From Paenibacillus sp. J2TS4 (GTDB taxonomy: Bacteria; Bacillota; Bacilli; Paenibacillales; NBRC-103111): a stretch of DNA of 64,000 bases. The translations under genes were made by a program, and so were the position numbers. The notes under the pieces were generated by a model. It did no database searches, was not told the origin of the DNA, and worked only from the letters and a program-made list of their open reading frames with translations. Within the stretch, counting starts at the first letter, position 1, and each line of letters begins with the position of its first letter. Positions 43,343 through 52,224 of this stretch are shown here, in pieces. The DNA is taken from assembly GCF_018403245.1 (NCBI RefSeq), contig NZ_BOSH01000020.1, forward strand, positions 1-64,000, read 5' to 3'.

Positions 43343-43885
43343 ATGGCAGCTAGATTAAAGGATCGTTTTCTGAATGATGTTACCCCTGCATTAATGCAGA
43401 AATTTAGCTACTCGACGGTGATGCAGGTTCCTAAAATAGAGAAGGTCGTTATTAATATGGGTGTTGGCGATGCAGTGGCTAACTCCAAGGTACTGGACAG
43501 CGCAGTTGAAGATCTTCAATTGGTCGCTGGACAAAAACCCGTTATTACCAGAGCGAAGAAATCTATTGCAGGTTTTAAATTGCGTGAAGGAATGCCGATC
43601 GGGGTTAAAGTAACACTGCGCGGTGAACGCATGTACCATTTCTTGGATAAGTTGTTCAATGTTGCTCTCCCTCGCGTACGCGACTTCCGCGGAGTGTCGA
43701 ACAAAGCATTTGACGGCCGCGGCAACTATACGCTTGGTCTGAAAGAACAGCTGATTTTCCCGGAAATTGATTATGACAAAATAGATAAAGTTCGCGGTAT
43801 GGACGTAGTTATCGTAACAACCGCTAAATCGGATGAAGAATCCCGCGAATTGCTTGCTCAATTGGGTATGCCTTTCGCCAAATAA
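43343..43885 (+). CDS. rplE: 50S ribosomal protein L5
   Basis: L5 binds 5S rRNA and the P-site tRNA. The 180-aa protein has PKIEKVVINMGVGDA and VTLRGERMYHFLDKL. Confidence 0.97.
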   Translation: MAARLKDRFLNDVTPALMQKFSYSTVMQVPKIEKVVINMGVGDAVANSKVLDSAVEDLQLVAGQKPVITRAKKSIAGFKLREGMPIGVKVTLRGERMYHFLDKLFNVALPRVRDFRGVSNKAFDGRGNYTLGLKEQLIFPEIDYDKIDKVRGMDVVIVTTAKSDEESRELLAQLGMPFAK

Positions 43886-43911
43886 TTCCAACTATCGGAG
43901 GTGGAAAGTAA

Positions 43912-44097
43912 GTGGCAAAAACCTCGATGATCGTGAAGCAACGTCGTAAGCCAAAGTTTAAGGTTCAAGCTTATACTCGCTGCGAGCGTTGCGGTCGTCC
44001 GCATTCCGTTCTGCGCAAATTCAAAATCTGCAGAATATGTTTCCGTGAATTAGCATACAAAGGCCAGATTCCTGGCGTTAGAAAAGCAAGCTGGTAA
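43912..44097 (+). CDS. rpsZ: 30S ribosomal protein S14, zinc-binding form
   Basis: The 61-aa short S14 has two CxxC pairs (RCERCGRPH and KICRICFRE), the zinc form. It starts with GTG, AKTSMIVKQRRKPKFKV. Genomes often carry a longer zinc-free paralogue elsewhere; none is in this window. Confidence 0.96.
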   Translation: MAKTSMIVKQRRKPKFKVQAYTRCERCGRPHSVLRKFKICRICFRELAYKGQIPGVRKASW

Positions 44098-44127
44098 TCA
44101 CCCTAGTTCGGGAAGGAGGTTCGCAAT

Positions 44128-44526
44128 ATGGTAATGTCTGATCCGATTGCAGATATGCTTACACGCATTCGCAACGCTAATACTGTTCGTCATGAGACCG
44201 TAGAAATTCCCGCTTCCAAAATTAAAAAGGAAATCGCTGAGATCTTGAAAAAAGAAGGTTTCATTCGCGATGCGGAATTTATTCAAGATAGCAAACAGGG
44301 GATTATCCGCCTGTTTCTGAAATATGGTCCGAACAACGAGCGCGTTATTACCGGACTGAAAAGAATCAGCAAGCCGGGATTACGCGTATATTCGAAGAGT
44401 CAAGAAGTTCCTAAAGTATTGGGCGGCTTAGGTCTGGCAATCATTTCCACATCCCGTGGAGTAATGACTGACAAAGAAGCTCGTCAATCCAACGCAGGCG
44501 GAGAAGTTCTCTGCTACGTATGGTAA
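44128..44526 (+). CDS. rpsH: 30S ribosomal protein S8
   Basis: S8 binds the central 16S domain and in E. coli represses the spc operon. The 132-aa protein has DPIADMLTRIRNAN and STSRGVMTDKEAR. The first ATG (44128) is 7 bp from AAGGAGGT, the better spaced of two. Confidence 0.97.
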   Translation: MVMSDPIADMLTRIRNANTVRHETVEIPASKIKKEIAEILKKEGFIRDAEFIQDSKQGIIRLFLKYGPNNERVITGLKRISKPGLRVYSKSQEVPKVLGGLGLAIISTSRGVMTDKEARQSNAGGEVLCYVW

Positions 44527-44558
44527 TGCTTGTACTGTAAACGAATGGAGGTGCACAC

Positions 44559-45101
44559 ATGTCTCGAGTTGGGCGCAAACCGATTGCTGTTCCCGGTGGA
44601 GTAACTATTACTTTGGATAATTCCGTTATTACGGTTAAAGGACCCAAAGGAACGTTATCCCGTGAACTGCATAAGGAAATGAAAGTAAACGTAGAAGAAA
44701 ACACAATTGTGATCGAACGTCCTTCGGACAATAAATTACACCGTTCCCTGCATGGAACTACCCGCAGTGTGGTGGCTAATATGGTTAATGGTGTAACGGA
44801 AGGGTATGCCAAATCTTTGGAGCTTGTCGGAGTCGGATACCGCGCTAACAAAAGCGGCAACAAGCTCGTACTGAACGTAGGCTATTCTCATCCGGTAGAA
44901 ATCGAAGCGGAAGATGGAATCGAGTTCGAGGTTCCTTCCAATACGAAAGTTATTGTTAAAGGTATCGATAAAGAGCGGGTTGGAGCTACAGCTGCCAAGA
45001 TTCGTTCTGTACGTGAGCCGGAGCCGTATAAAGGCAAAGGAATTAAATACGAAGGCGAACGGATTATTCGCAAGGAAGGTAAAGCTGGTAAGAAGAAGTA
45101 A
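44559..45101 (+). CDS. rplF: 50S ribosomal protein L6
   Basis: L6 lies at the base of the L7/L12 stalk. The 180-aa protein starts SRVGRKPIAVPGGV and ends with the signature PEPYKGKGIKYEGERIIRKE. Confidence 0.97.
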   Translation: MSRVGRKPIAVPGGVTITLDNSVITVKGPKGTLSRELHKEMKVNVEENTIVIERPSDNKLHRSLHGTTRSVVANMVNGVTEGYAKSLELVGVGYRANKSGNKLVLNVGYSHPVEIEAEDGIEFEVPSNTKVIVKGIDKERVGATAAKIRSVREPEPYKGKGIKYEGERIIRKEGKAGKKK

Positions 45102-45147
45102 GTTAATTGAAGCGTGTTAAACGGAAACGGAAAGGAGTGACAACTGA

Positions 45148-45510
45148 ATGATTACTAAAGCCGATAAGAATCAAGCCCGCTTGAAAAGACATCTTCGTGT
45201 CCGTAAGAAAATTGAAGGAACGACCGAACGTCCTCGGCTGAACGTTTTCCGCTCTGCTAAGCATATGTACGTCCAAATTATTGACGACACCAAAGGTGTG
45301 ACAATTGTGTCGGCCTCTACAATGGATAAAGAGTTGAAGATGGAGAACGGAGGCAACGTGGAAGCGGCTCGTCAAGTTGGAGCATTGATTGCCAAGCGTG
45401 CCAAAGAGAACGGAATCGAGAAAGTTGTGTTTGACCGCGGTGGTTATTTGTATCATGGTCGCGTGCAGGCTCTGGCCGATGCGGCACGGGAAGCAGGACT
45501 AGAATTCTAA
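45148..45510 (+). CDS. rplR: 50S ribosomal protein L18
   Basis: L18 binds 5S rRNA with L5. The 120-aa protein has RLKRHLRVRKKIEGT and the C-terminal FDRGGYLYHGRVQALADAAR. Confidence 0.97.
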   Translation: MITKADKNQARLKRHLRVRKKIEGTTERPRLNVFRSAKHMYVQIIDDTKGVTIVSASTMDKELKMENGGNVEAARQVGALIAKRAKENGIEKVVFDRGGYLYHGRVQALADAAREAGLEF

Positions 45511-45542
45511 CCGCTAATCACTTAATAAGGAGGTAATAGGAC

Positions 45543-46040
45543 TTGCGTGTAGATCCCAATACTTTAGAACTTAAAGATAAAACAGTTCACATCAATCGTG
45601 TTGCTAAAGTAGTTAAAGGTGGTCGTCGTTTCAGCTTCAGCGCACTCGTAGTCGTTGGCGACGAGAAGGGCTGGGTTGGCGCCGGAATCGGTAAAGCTTC
45701 TGAAGTTGGCGATGCGATTCGTAAAGGCATCGAGGACGCCAAGAAGAATTTGACCTACGTTCCGCTGGTTAACACTACGATCCCTCACTTTGTCATCGGA
45801 CGGTTTGGTGCAGGTAAAGTTTTGATGAAGCCAGCAGCAGAAGGTACCGGAGTTATTGCTGGAGGACCTGTCCGTGCAGTATTGGAGCTGGCCGGTGTTG
45901 GCGACATTCTGACTAAATCTTTAGGTTCTTCCAATCCCATCAACATGGTGAACGCAACCTTGGAAGGCTTGCAGCGTTTGAAAAAAGCTGAAGAAGTTGC
46001 TAAGCTTCGGGGTAAAACTGTAGAAGAGTTATTAGGTTAG
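45543..46040 (+). CDS. rpsE: 30S ribosomal protein S5
   Basis: S5 shapes decoding accuracy and the mRNA entry helicase. The 165-aa protein has NRVAKVVKGGRRFSFSALVV and GPVRAVLELAGV. The start is TTG, 7 bp after AAGGAGGT. The spectinomycin-loop region (VVKGGRR) is intact. Confidence 0.96.
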   Translation: MRVDPNTLELKDKTVHINRVAKVVKGGRRFSFSALVVVGDEKGWVGAGIGKASEVGDAIRKGIEDAKKNLTYVPLVNTTIPHFVIGRFGAGKVLMKPAAEGTGVIAGGPVRAVLELAGVGDILTKSLGSSNPINMVNATLEGLQRLKKAEEVAKLRGKTVEELLG

Positions 46041-46051
46041 GAGGGGAAACG

Positions 46052-46240
46052 ATGACCAAGCAATTAGCAATCACCCTCAAGCGCAGTTTAATCGGACGCC
46101 CGGAGAACCAACGTGTTACCGTTAGAACATTGGGGCTGCGTAAGCTGCACCAAACGGTTGTTCAACCGGATAATACAGCTATTCGGGGCATGGTTAATCA
46201 AGTCAGTCATCTAGTTGAAGTTAAAGAAGTAGAGGCGTAA
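46052..46240 (+). CDS. rpmD: 50S ribosomal protein L30
   Basis: The 62-aa protein has ITLKRSLIGRPENQR and TLGLRKLHQTV, the bacterial L30 core. It is 11 bp after rpsE. Confidence 0.95.
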   Translation: MTKQLAITLKRSLIGRPENQRVTVRTLGLRKLHQTVVQPDNTAIRGMVNQVSHLVEVKEVEA

Positions 46241-46307
46241 CATCCGTCCGGACTATCGTCCCGGCTTCTTTTAAATCGATCGCAAAAATTATAAGGAGGT
46301 GCACACG

Positions 46308-46748
46308 ATGAAATTGCACGAGCTTACTCCTGCAGCCGGCTCCCGGCATGTGAAAAAGCGCGTTGGTCGTGGTATTGCCAGCGGTAACGGTAAAACTGCA
46401 GGCAAAGGTCACAAGGGGCAAAATGCCCGTTCCGGCGGCGGTGTACGTCCTGGATTTGAGGGTGGACAAAACCCGCTTTACCGTCGACTGCCTAAACGCG
46501 GATTTACTAATATCTCGCGTAAAGAATATGCAGTGGTTAACCTGGACCGCCTGAACCAATTTACTGAAGGCGCAGAGGTGACACCAGAGGTTTTAGTGCA
46601 AGCCGGTATTGTTAAAAATACTCTGAGCGGCATCAAGATCTTAGGGGAAGGCGAACTTACTGTGAAGTTGACAGTAAAAGCCAACAAGTTCTCTAAATCT
46701 GCGGTGGAAAAAATTGAAGCTGCCGGTGGTAAAACCGAGGTGATTTAA
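46308..46748 (+). CDS. rplO: 50S ribosomal protein L15
   Basis: The 146-aa protein has the glycine-rich VGRGIASGNGKTAGKGHKGQ and FEGGQNPLYRRLPKRGF motifs. ATG 46308 follows AAGGAGGTG; the upstream GTG at 46299 lies in that site. Its stop overlaps the secY start by one base. Confidence 0.96.
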   Translation: MKLHELTPAAGSRHVKKRVGRGIASGNGKTAGKGHKGQNARSGGGVRPGFEGGQNPLYRRLPKRGFTNISRKEYAVVNLDRLNQFTEGAEVTPEVLVQAGIVKNTLSGIKILGEGELTVKLTVKANKFSKSAVEKIEAAGGKTEVI

Positions 46749-48046
46749 TGTTAAAGACCATATCAAACATCATGAAAGTAGAGGATCTTCGCAGAAGGAT
46801 CCTGTTTACTCTTCTCGTTCTGATTGTCTATCGGATTGGTGCCTTTATCCCGGTGCCTAATATCGATACTGACATTTTATCAGCTACAGACCGGCAACAG
46901 GCAGACATCTTTGGATTGTTAAACACGTTTTCCGGTGGAGCTTTATTCCAATTCTCCATCTTTGCATTGGGTATCTTTCCATATATTACAGCTTCCATTA
47001 TTGTTCAGCTGTTATCTATGGATGTGGTTCCCAAGTTCGCGCAATGGGCTAAAGAAGGCGAAGCGGGCCGTAAGAAGCTTACTCAATTTACAAGATACGG
47101 GACGATCGTGCTTGGATTGATTCAAGCATTCGGAACGGCCATCGGTTTCAATAGCTACTATGGCAATCTGGTTGTCGATCCGAGCTTTACGACCTATGCT
47201 ATGATTGCAATCGTATTGACGGCAGGTACGGCGTTTCTCATGTGGTTGGGAGAGCAAATTACCGAGAATGGAATTGGTAACGGGATTTCCATCATTATCT
47301 TTGCCGGTATCGTTGCTGGTATTCCTACCCATGCTCGTGCTATTTACCTCCAACTATTTGTTGATGCCGGGGACGCGTTGTTCTTAAACATCGTTAAATT
47401 GATAGTTATCCTTGTGGCGATTGTACTGATTATTGCCGGGGTTATTTTCGTTCAACAAGGAATTCGTAAAATTCCAGTACAATATGCCAAACGGGTGGTC
47501 GGACGCAAAATGTACGGCGGCCAATCGACTCACATTCCGCTTAAAGTGAACGCGGCAGGGGTTATTCCGGTTATTTTTGCAATGTCTCTGCTTATGTTCC
47601 CAGGAACGATCGCACAGTTCTGGACAGGAAATTTCGTGGCCGATTGGATTATCAAGAACCTGGCCTTCAGTGCTCCGCTCGGTATGGTATTGTACATTCT
47701 GCTGATTATAGGGTTTACTTACTTCTATACTTTCGTACAGATCAACCCTGTACAAATGGCGGATCAAATGAAGAAAAACGGGGGATACATTCCAGGTATT
47801 CGTCCGGGTAAAACCACCTCGGTTTATTTAACGAGAGTAATGACAAGAATTACATTATCGGGAGCTATTTTCCTTGCTGCGATATCGGTTCTTCCTATGT
47901 TGTTTGGAGGATTGGCCGGGTTGCCGGAATCCGTTCGGATTGGTGGAACTTCCCTCCTGATCGTGGTCGGGGTTGGGCTAGAGACGATGAAGCAAATCGA
48001 AAGCCAACTGATCAAACGTCATTACAAAGGGTTTATCAACAAATAA
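46748..48046 (+). CDS. secY: Protein translocase subunit SecY
   Basis: SecY is the protein-conducting channel. The 432-aa protein has ten predicted membrane helices and the signatures ALGIFPYITASIIVQLL and GGYIPGIRPGKTTSVYL. It pairs with SecE at 20391. It is coupled to rplO and followed by adk. Confidence 0.97.
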   Translation: MLKTISNIMKVEDLRRRILFTLLVLIVYRIGAFIPVPNIDTDILSATDRQQADIFGLLNTFSGGALFQFSIFALGIFPYITASIIVQLLSMDVVPKFAQWAKEGEAGRKKLTQFTRYGTIVLGLIQAFGTAIGFNSYYGNLVVDPSFTTYAMIAIVLTAGTAFLMWLGEQITENGIGNGISIIIFAGIVAGIPTHARAIYLQLFVDAGDALFLNIVKLIVILVAIVLIIAGVIFVQQGIRKIPVQYAKRVVGRKMYGGQSTHIPLKVNAAGVIPVIFAMSLLMFPGTIAQFWTGNFVADWIIKNLAFSAPLGMVLYILLIIGFTYFYTFVQINPVQMADQMKKNGGYIPGIRPGKTTSVYLTRVMTRITLSGAIFLAAISVLPMLFGGLAGLPESVRIGGTSLLIVVGVGLETMKQIESQLIKRHYKGFINK

Positions 48047-48122
48047 GAAGCTTTGCAATTGCAGGCTAGCGATAGTGACTGCTTCATCGCCTGGTCTGCC
48101 ACCTTCGGGGAGGTTTCACGAA

Positions 48123-48773
48123 GTGAACATTTTATTTATGGGTCCTCCCGGAGCGGGGAAAGGGACTCAAGCGGAAAGAATCGTCAGCGAGTTTGATATC
48201 CCTCACATTTCTACCGGAGACGCCTTTCGTTTGGCTAAGAGCCAAGGTACACCGCTCGGACTGGAAGCCCAGAAATATATGGACCAAGGTCTCTTGGTGC
48301 CGGACGATATTACGATCGGGATCGTGCGTGAGAGATTGATGCAGCCTGATTGTGAGCAAGGATTTCTGTTAGACGGGTTTCCAAGAACGACCGCACAAGC
48401 CGAAGCGCTTGACCAAATCATGGAGTCGATGGGAAGACAACTCGATTACGTCATTGATTTGAAGGTCGATCGCAACTTGCTGATGGCCAGACTGACCGGC
48501 AGAAGAATTTGCAAATCCTGCGGAGCCACCTATCATGTCTTATTCAATCCGCCGAAAGTGGAAGGAATATGTGATAAATGCGGCGGCGAGCTGTATCAGC
48601 GAGCTGACGATAACGAGGAGAAGGTAGGCACACGCTTGGATGAGTACACGAGCAAGACAACTCCTTTGCTGGATTATTATCAGGCCAAAGGAATCTTGCG
48701 CCAAGTGGATGGGGAACAAGAGATTAACTCGGTTACTGCAAAAATCTATTCTCTGCTAAGAGGGAATGACTGA
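48123..48773 (+). CDS. adk: Adenylate kinase
   Basis: Adk interconverts ATP, ADP and AMP. The 216-aa long-form protein has P-loop GPPGAGKGT, AMP-binding DGFPRT, and a LID with four cysteines (CKSC and CDKC) that should bind zinc. GTG 48123 follows GGGGAGG and gives the family N-terminus; an open frame from 48075 adds an unlikely extension. It overlaps map by one base. Confidence 0.95.
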   Translation: MNILFMGPPGAGKGTQAERIVSEFDIPHISTGDAFRLAKSQGTPLGLEAQKYMDQGLLVPDDITIGIVRERLMQPDCEQGFLLDGFPRTTAQAEALDQIMESMGRQLDYVIDLKVDRNLLMARLTGRRICKSCGATYHVLFNPPKVEGICDKCGGELYQRADDNEEKVGTRLDEYTSKTTPLLDYYQAKGILRQVDGEQEINSVTAKIYSLLRGND

Positions 48774-49525
48774 TGATTATTTGTAAGTCCGAATTGGAGT
48801 TGGATTTGATGCGGGAAGCCGGTCGGATTGTGGCAGAGACCCACCGCTTGCTTTCCAAAGCGATCCAGCCCGGTGTAACGACCAAAGAATTGGATCGGAT
48901 CGCGGAACAATTCATCCGCAGTCATGGTGCGACACCATCTTTTAAAGGCTATAACGGTTTTTCTGGCAGTATCTGTGCTTCAGTTAATGAAGAGTTGGTG
49001 CATGGAATACCCGGACCTAGAAAACTAAAAGAAGGCGACATCATTAGTGTTGATATCGGAGCACAATATCAAGGCTATCACGGCGATTCTGCTTGGACCT
49101 ATCCTGTAGGAAGCATCTCTTCGAGCGCTCAAAAGCTGCTGGAGGTTACCGAAAAAGCTCTATATGATGGACTGGCGGAAGCCAAGCCGGATGCACGCCT
49201 ATTCACAATATCACATGCTATTCAGCGTACAGTTGAAGAGGAAGGGTTCTCCATCGTCCGAGAATATGTCGGTCATGGAATCGGGGCCAGCCTGCATGAA
49301 GAGCCGCAAATACCGAACTTCGGACTTCCTAACCGAGGGCCTCGTTTGAAGCCTGGTATGGTATTGGCAATCGAACCGATGGTTAACATCGGGGAACGGT
49401 ATGTCAAAACGTTGGATGATGATTGGACGGTAGTGACGGTTGACGGATCGTTATGTGCTCATTTTGAGCATACCATTGCTATCACAGACGATGGATATGA
49501 GATCCTGACTAAATCGGAAATGTAG
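48773..49525 (+). CDS. map: Methionine aminopeptidase, type I
   Basis: Map removes N-terminal methionine. The 250-aa protein carries the five metal ligands in SVDIGAQYQGYHGDSAWT (two Asp), GHGIGASLHEEP (His), AIEPMVN (Glu) and FEHTIAIT (Glu). It starts on the adk stop (TGATG). Confidence 0.96.
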   Translation: MIICKSELELDLMREAGRIVAETHRLLSKAIQPGVTTKELDRIAEQFIRSHGATPSFKGYNGFSGSICASVNEELVHGIPGPRKLKEGDIISVDIGAQYQGYHGDSAWTYPVGSISSSAQKLLEVTEKALYDGLAEAKPDARLFTISHAIQRTVEEEGFSIVREYVGHGIGASLHEEPQIPNFGLPNRGPRLKPGMVLAIEPMVNIGERYVKTLDDDWTVVTVDGSLCAHFEHTIAITDDGYEILTKSEM

Positions 49526-49528
49526 GTG

Positions 49529-49843
49529 ATGAATGTGGATCCATCCTGTCATCCCCGACTTGGACAAATTGTAACAATCCTGAAGGGAAGAGATTCCGGT
49601 AAATTCGGGGTTATTATCAAAATAGTCGATGACCGCTTTGTTCTTATCGCTGACGGCGATAAGAGGAAGTTCGATCAACCCAAGAAAAAAAACCTGCTCC
49701 ATCTTCAATTGCAGGATGCCATAAGCAACGAGGTTGTGGATAGTTTGTCGGAAACCGGTCGTGTGACCAACGGAAAACTGCGCTATGCGCTGAATAAGTT
49801 TGCGGAAGAGCGGCAAACGTCAGCTCATGAGAAAGGGGAATAA
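49529..49843 (+). CDS. KOW-domain RNA-binding protein
   Basis: A protein of about 104 aa with a KOW-type segment (LGQIVTILKGRDSGKFGVII) and a basic middle. Similar small proteins lie between map and infA in Bacillales. Role unknown; a ribosome or RNA contact is inferred. The start is uncertain among GTG 49526, ATG 49529 and GTG 49535, because the AGGTGAT before them is weak and overlapping. Confidence 0.8.
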   Translation: MNVDPSCHPRLGQIVTILKGRDSGKFGVIIKIVDDRFVLIADGDKRKFDQPKKKNLLHLQLQDAISNEVVDSLSETGRVTNGKLRYALNKFAEERQTSAHEKGE

Positions 49844-49845
49844 CT

Positions 49846-50064
49846 GTGGCCAAAGAAGATGTTATTGAAGTGGAAGGTACGGTAGTAGAGCCTCTCCCGA
49901 ATGCAATGTTTAAAGTGGAGCTGGAAAATGGTCATAAAATCTTGGCTCACGTATCGGGCAAGATCCGGATGCACTTTATCCGCATTCTGCCTGGTGACAA
50001 GGTGACTGTGGAGCTTTCGCCTTATGACTTGACGAGAGGGCGTATTACGTACCGCTTTAAATAG
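49846..50064 (+). CDS. infA: Translation initiation factor IF-1
   Basis: IF-1 blocks the A site during initiation. The 72-aa OB-fold protein has EVEGTVVEPLPNAMFKVEL, HVSGKIRMHFIRILPGDKV and LTRGRITYRFK. The start is GTG, 2 bp after the preceding gene. Confidence 0.97.
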   Translation: MAKEDVIEVEGTVVEPLPNAMFKVELENGHKILAHVSGKIRMHFIRILPGDKVTVELSPYDLTRGRITYRFK

Positions 50065-50122
50065 TCCGTGCTGTCCTGCGGCGAAACTTGATATAAGCAG
50101 AGAAGATCCTATGTTTAAGAAG

Positions 50123-50190
50123 TTGGTTTTGCTTCAAGCAAAACCAAATAGCCCATGCTTACGAAGCTAGGTTTTGCTAAAGCAAACCTT
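50123..50190 (+). repeat. Twin related hairpins before rpmJ
   Basis: TTGGTTTTGCTT-C-AAGCAAAACCAA (50123-50147) is a near-perfect palindrome. A second, shorter version, AGGTTTTGCT-AA-AGCAAACCT (50169-50189), follows 21 bp later. Both share GGTTTTGCT..AGCAAAACC and neither has a T-run. The second ends right at the rpmJ ribosome binding site TTTAGGAGG, so it could affect translation. Confidence 0.7.
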
Positions 50191-50205
50191 TAGGAGGTAA
50201 CCACA

Positions 50206-50319
50206 ATGAAGGTTAGACCGTCGGTTAAACCTATATGCGAAAAATGCAAAGTGATCAAGCGCAAAGGCCACGTTATGGTTATTTGTGAAAATCCGAAGCA
50301 TAAACAAAAACAAGGTTAA
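50206..50319 (+). CDS. rpmJ: 50S ribosomal protein L36, zinc-binding form
   Basis: This 37-aa protein is MKVRPSVKPICEKCKVIKRK followed by a GHVMVICENPKHKQ tail, with Cys11, Cys14, Cys27 and His32 as zinc ligands. It is preceded by TAGGAGGTAA and lies 17 bp before rpsM. Confidence 0.96.
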   Translation: MKVRPSVKPICEKCKVIKRKGHVMVICENPKHKQKQG

Positions 50320-50336
50320 GGAGGTGCATTGAATCA

Positions 50337-50705
50337 ATGGCTCGTATTGCTGGAGTAGACTTGCCACGTGATAAGCGGGTGGAAGTAGCCCTGACCTATA
50401 TTTTTGGAATCGGCAGAACCACTTCGCAGAAGATTCTGAGCAGCACCGGTGTAAATCCGCAAACTCGTGTCCGCGATTTGACGGAAGACGAAGTGAGTAA
50501 GCTTCGTGAAGCCATCGACAAAACGGTGAAAGTAGAAGGTGACCTTCGCCGTGAAATTTCTCTGAACATCAAACGTTTGGTGGAGATCGGATCCTACAGA
50601 GGAATGCGTCATCGCCGCGGCCTTCCTGTTCGTGGTCAACGGACCAAAACGAATGCTCGTACGCGTAAAGGACCTCGTCGTACGGTAGCTAACAAGAAGA
50701 AATAA
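50337..50705 (+). CDS. rpsM: 30S ribosomal protein S13
   Basis: S13 contacts the P-site tRNA and the 50S subunit. The 122-aa protein has ARIAGVDLPRDKRVE and the tail RGLPVRGQRTKTNARTRKG. Confidence 0.97.
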   Translation: MARIAGVDLPRDKRVEVALTYIFGIGRTTSQKILSSTGVNPQTRVRDLTEDEVSKLREAIDKTVKVEGDLRREISLNIKRLVEIGSYRGMRHRRGLPVRGQRTKTNARTRKGPRRTVANKKK

Positions 50706-50723
50706 TAAGGGGGGATAGAAAGA

Positions 50724-51122
50724 ATGGCTAAACCTAAATCAAAAGTAACCCGTACTAAACGTCGCGACCGAAAAAATATTGAATCTGGAGTAGCTCATAT
50801 CCGCTCCACATTTAACAATACGATCGTTACTATTACGGACCCTCACGGGAACGCCATTTCTTGGGCAAGCTCAGGAAATCTGGGTTTCAAAGGCTCCCGT
50901 AAGAGTACTCCTTTTGCAGCTCAGATGGCCGCGGAATCCGCTGCCAAAACTGCGATGGAGCACGGTATGAAATCAGTCGAAGTTATGGTTAAAGGTCCTG
51001 GCGCCGGACGTGAAGCCGCAATCCGTTCTTTGCAGGCAGCAGGTCTGGAAGTCAACATGATCAAAGACGTAACTCCGATTCCGCACAACGGTTGCCGTCC
51101 TCCAAAACGTCGTCGTGTCTAA
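50724..51122 (+). CDS. rpsK: 30S ribosomal protein S11
   Basis: S11 forms the 30S platform. The 132-aa protein has SGVAHIRSTFNNTIVTITD and ends with DVTPIPHNGCRPPKRRRV. Confidence 0.97.
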   Translation: MAKPKSKVTRTKRRDRKNIESGVAHIRSTFNNTIVTITDPHGNAISWASSGNLGFKGSRKSTPFAAQMAAESAAKTAMEHGMKSVEVMVKGPGAGREAAIRSLQAAGLEVNMIKDVTPIPHNGCRPPKRRRV

Positions 51123-51251
51123 TTAAGGATCGAAAACTAGTATAAATATCCGTAACATGTGAATAATGGTGTTGAAGGATAGGCATACTACTTGTTTTTA
51201 TCGTTTATCGGGTATCCAGTGGAAACGACGTTTCGAAGGAGGGTAAATTTA

Positions 51252-52196
51252 ATGATAGAAATTGAAAAACCAAAGATTGAGACCGTAACAGTAAACGAAG
51301 AAGGCACTTACGGAATGTTTGTGGTTGAACCTTTGGAACGGGGTTACGGGACGACGCTTGGTAATTCGCTTCGTCGTATTTTGCTCTCTTCTTTGCCGGG
51401 AGCTGCCGTTAACTCTGTTCAAATTGAAGGTGTCCTTCATGAGTTCTCGACCATTCCCGGTGTAATGGAGGATGTTACGGAAATTATCCTTAACCTCAAA
51501 GGACTATCGTTAAAGATTCATTCCGACGAAGAGAAAGTACTGGAGATTGACGCGGACGGCGAAGGAATTATTACCGCTGGTGATATTCGCGCGGATAGTG
51601 ATGTGGAAATCTTGAATCCCGACCTTCATGTTGCTACTCTATCGGCTGATGCTCGCCTTAATATGCGAATCAATGCCAATCGTGGCAGAGGGTATGTTCA
51701 AGCAGACAAGAATAAAAGAGAGGATCATCCAATCGGGGTGATTCCGATCGATTCGATCTATACTCCTATTACCCGCGTCAATTACAGTATTGAGAACACT
51801 CGTGTTGGTCAAGTTACTAACTACGATAAACTTACCCTCGAAGTATGGACCGATGGCAGTATTCGTCCGGAGGAAGCGGTTAGTCTCGGAGCCAAAATTT
51901 TGACCGAGCATCTGATGCTCTTTGTCGGCTTGACGGATGAAGCTAAAGATGCAGAGATCATGATAGAGAAAGAAGAAGACAAAAAAGAGAAAGTACTGGA
52001 AATGACCATCGAAGAGTTGGATCTTTCCGTTCGTTCTTACAACTGCTTGAAGCGTGCGGGTATTAACACCGTTCAAGAGCTGATTACCAAGACGGAAGAG
52101 GACATGATGAAGGTCCGGAATCTTGGCCGCAAATCTCTGGAAGAGGTACAGGAGAAGCTCGACGAATTAGGATTAAGCCTGCGTACGGAAGATTAA
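51252..52196 (+). CDS. rpoA: DNA-directed RNA polymerase subunit alpha
   Basis: The 314-aa subunit has the N-terminal assembly domain (YGTTLGNSLRRILLSSLPG), a linker rich in Lys/Glu, and the alpha-CTD (LSVRSYNCLKRAGINTVQEL, GRKSLEEV) that binds UP elements and regulators. ATG 51252 follows GAAGGAGGG; a frame from 51192 has no ribosome binding site. Confidence 0.98.
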   Translation: MIEIEKPKIETVTVNEEGTYGMFVVEPLERGYGTTLGNSLRRILLSSLPGAAVNSVQIEGVLHEFSTIPGVMEDVTEIILNLKGLSLKIHSDEEKVLEIDADGEGIITAGDIRADSDVEILNPDLHVATLSADARLNMRINANRGRGYVQADKNKREDHPIGVIPIDSIYTPITRVNYSIENTRVGQVTNYDKLTLEVWTDGSIRPEEAVSLGAKILTEHLMLFVGLTDEAKDAEIMIEKEEDKKEKVLEMTIEELDLSVRSYNCLKRAGINTVQELITKTEEDMMKVRNLGRKSLEEVQEKLDELGLSLRTED

Positions 52197-52224
52197 AATT
52201 TGCTTGTAGTAAGGAGGGAACAAC

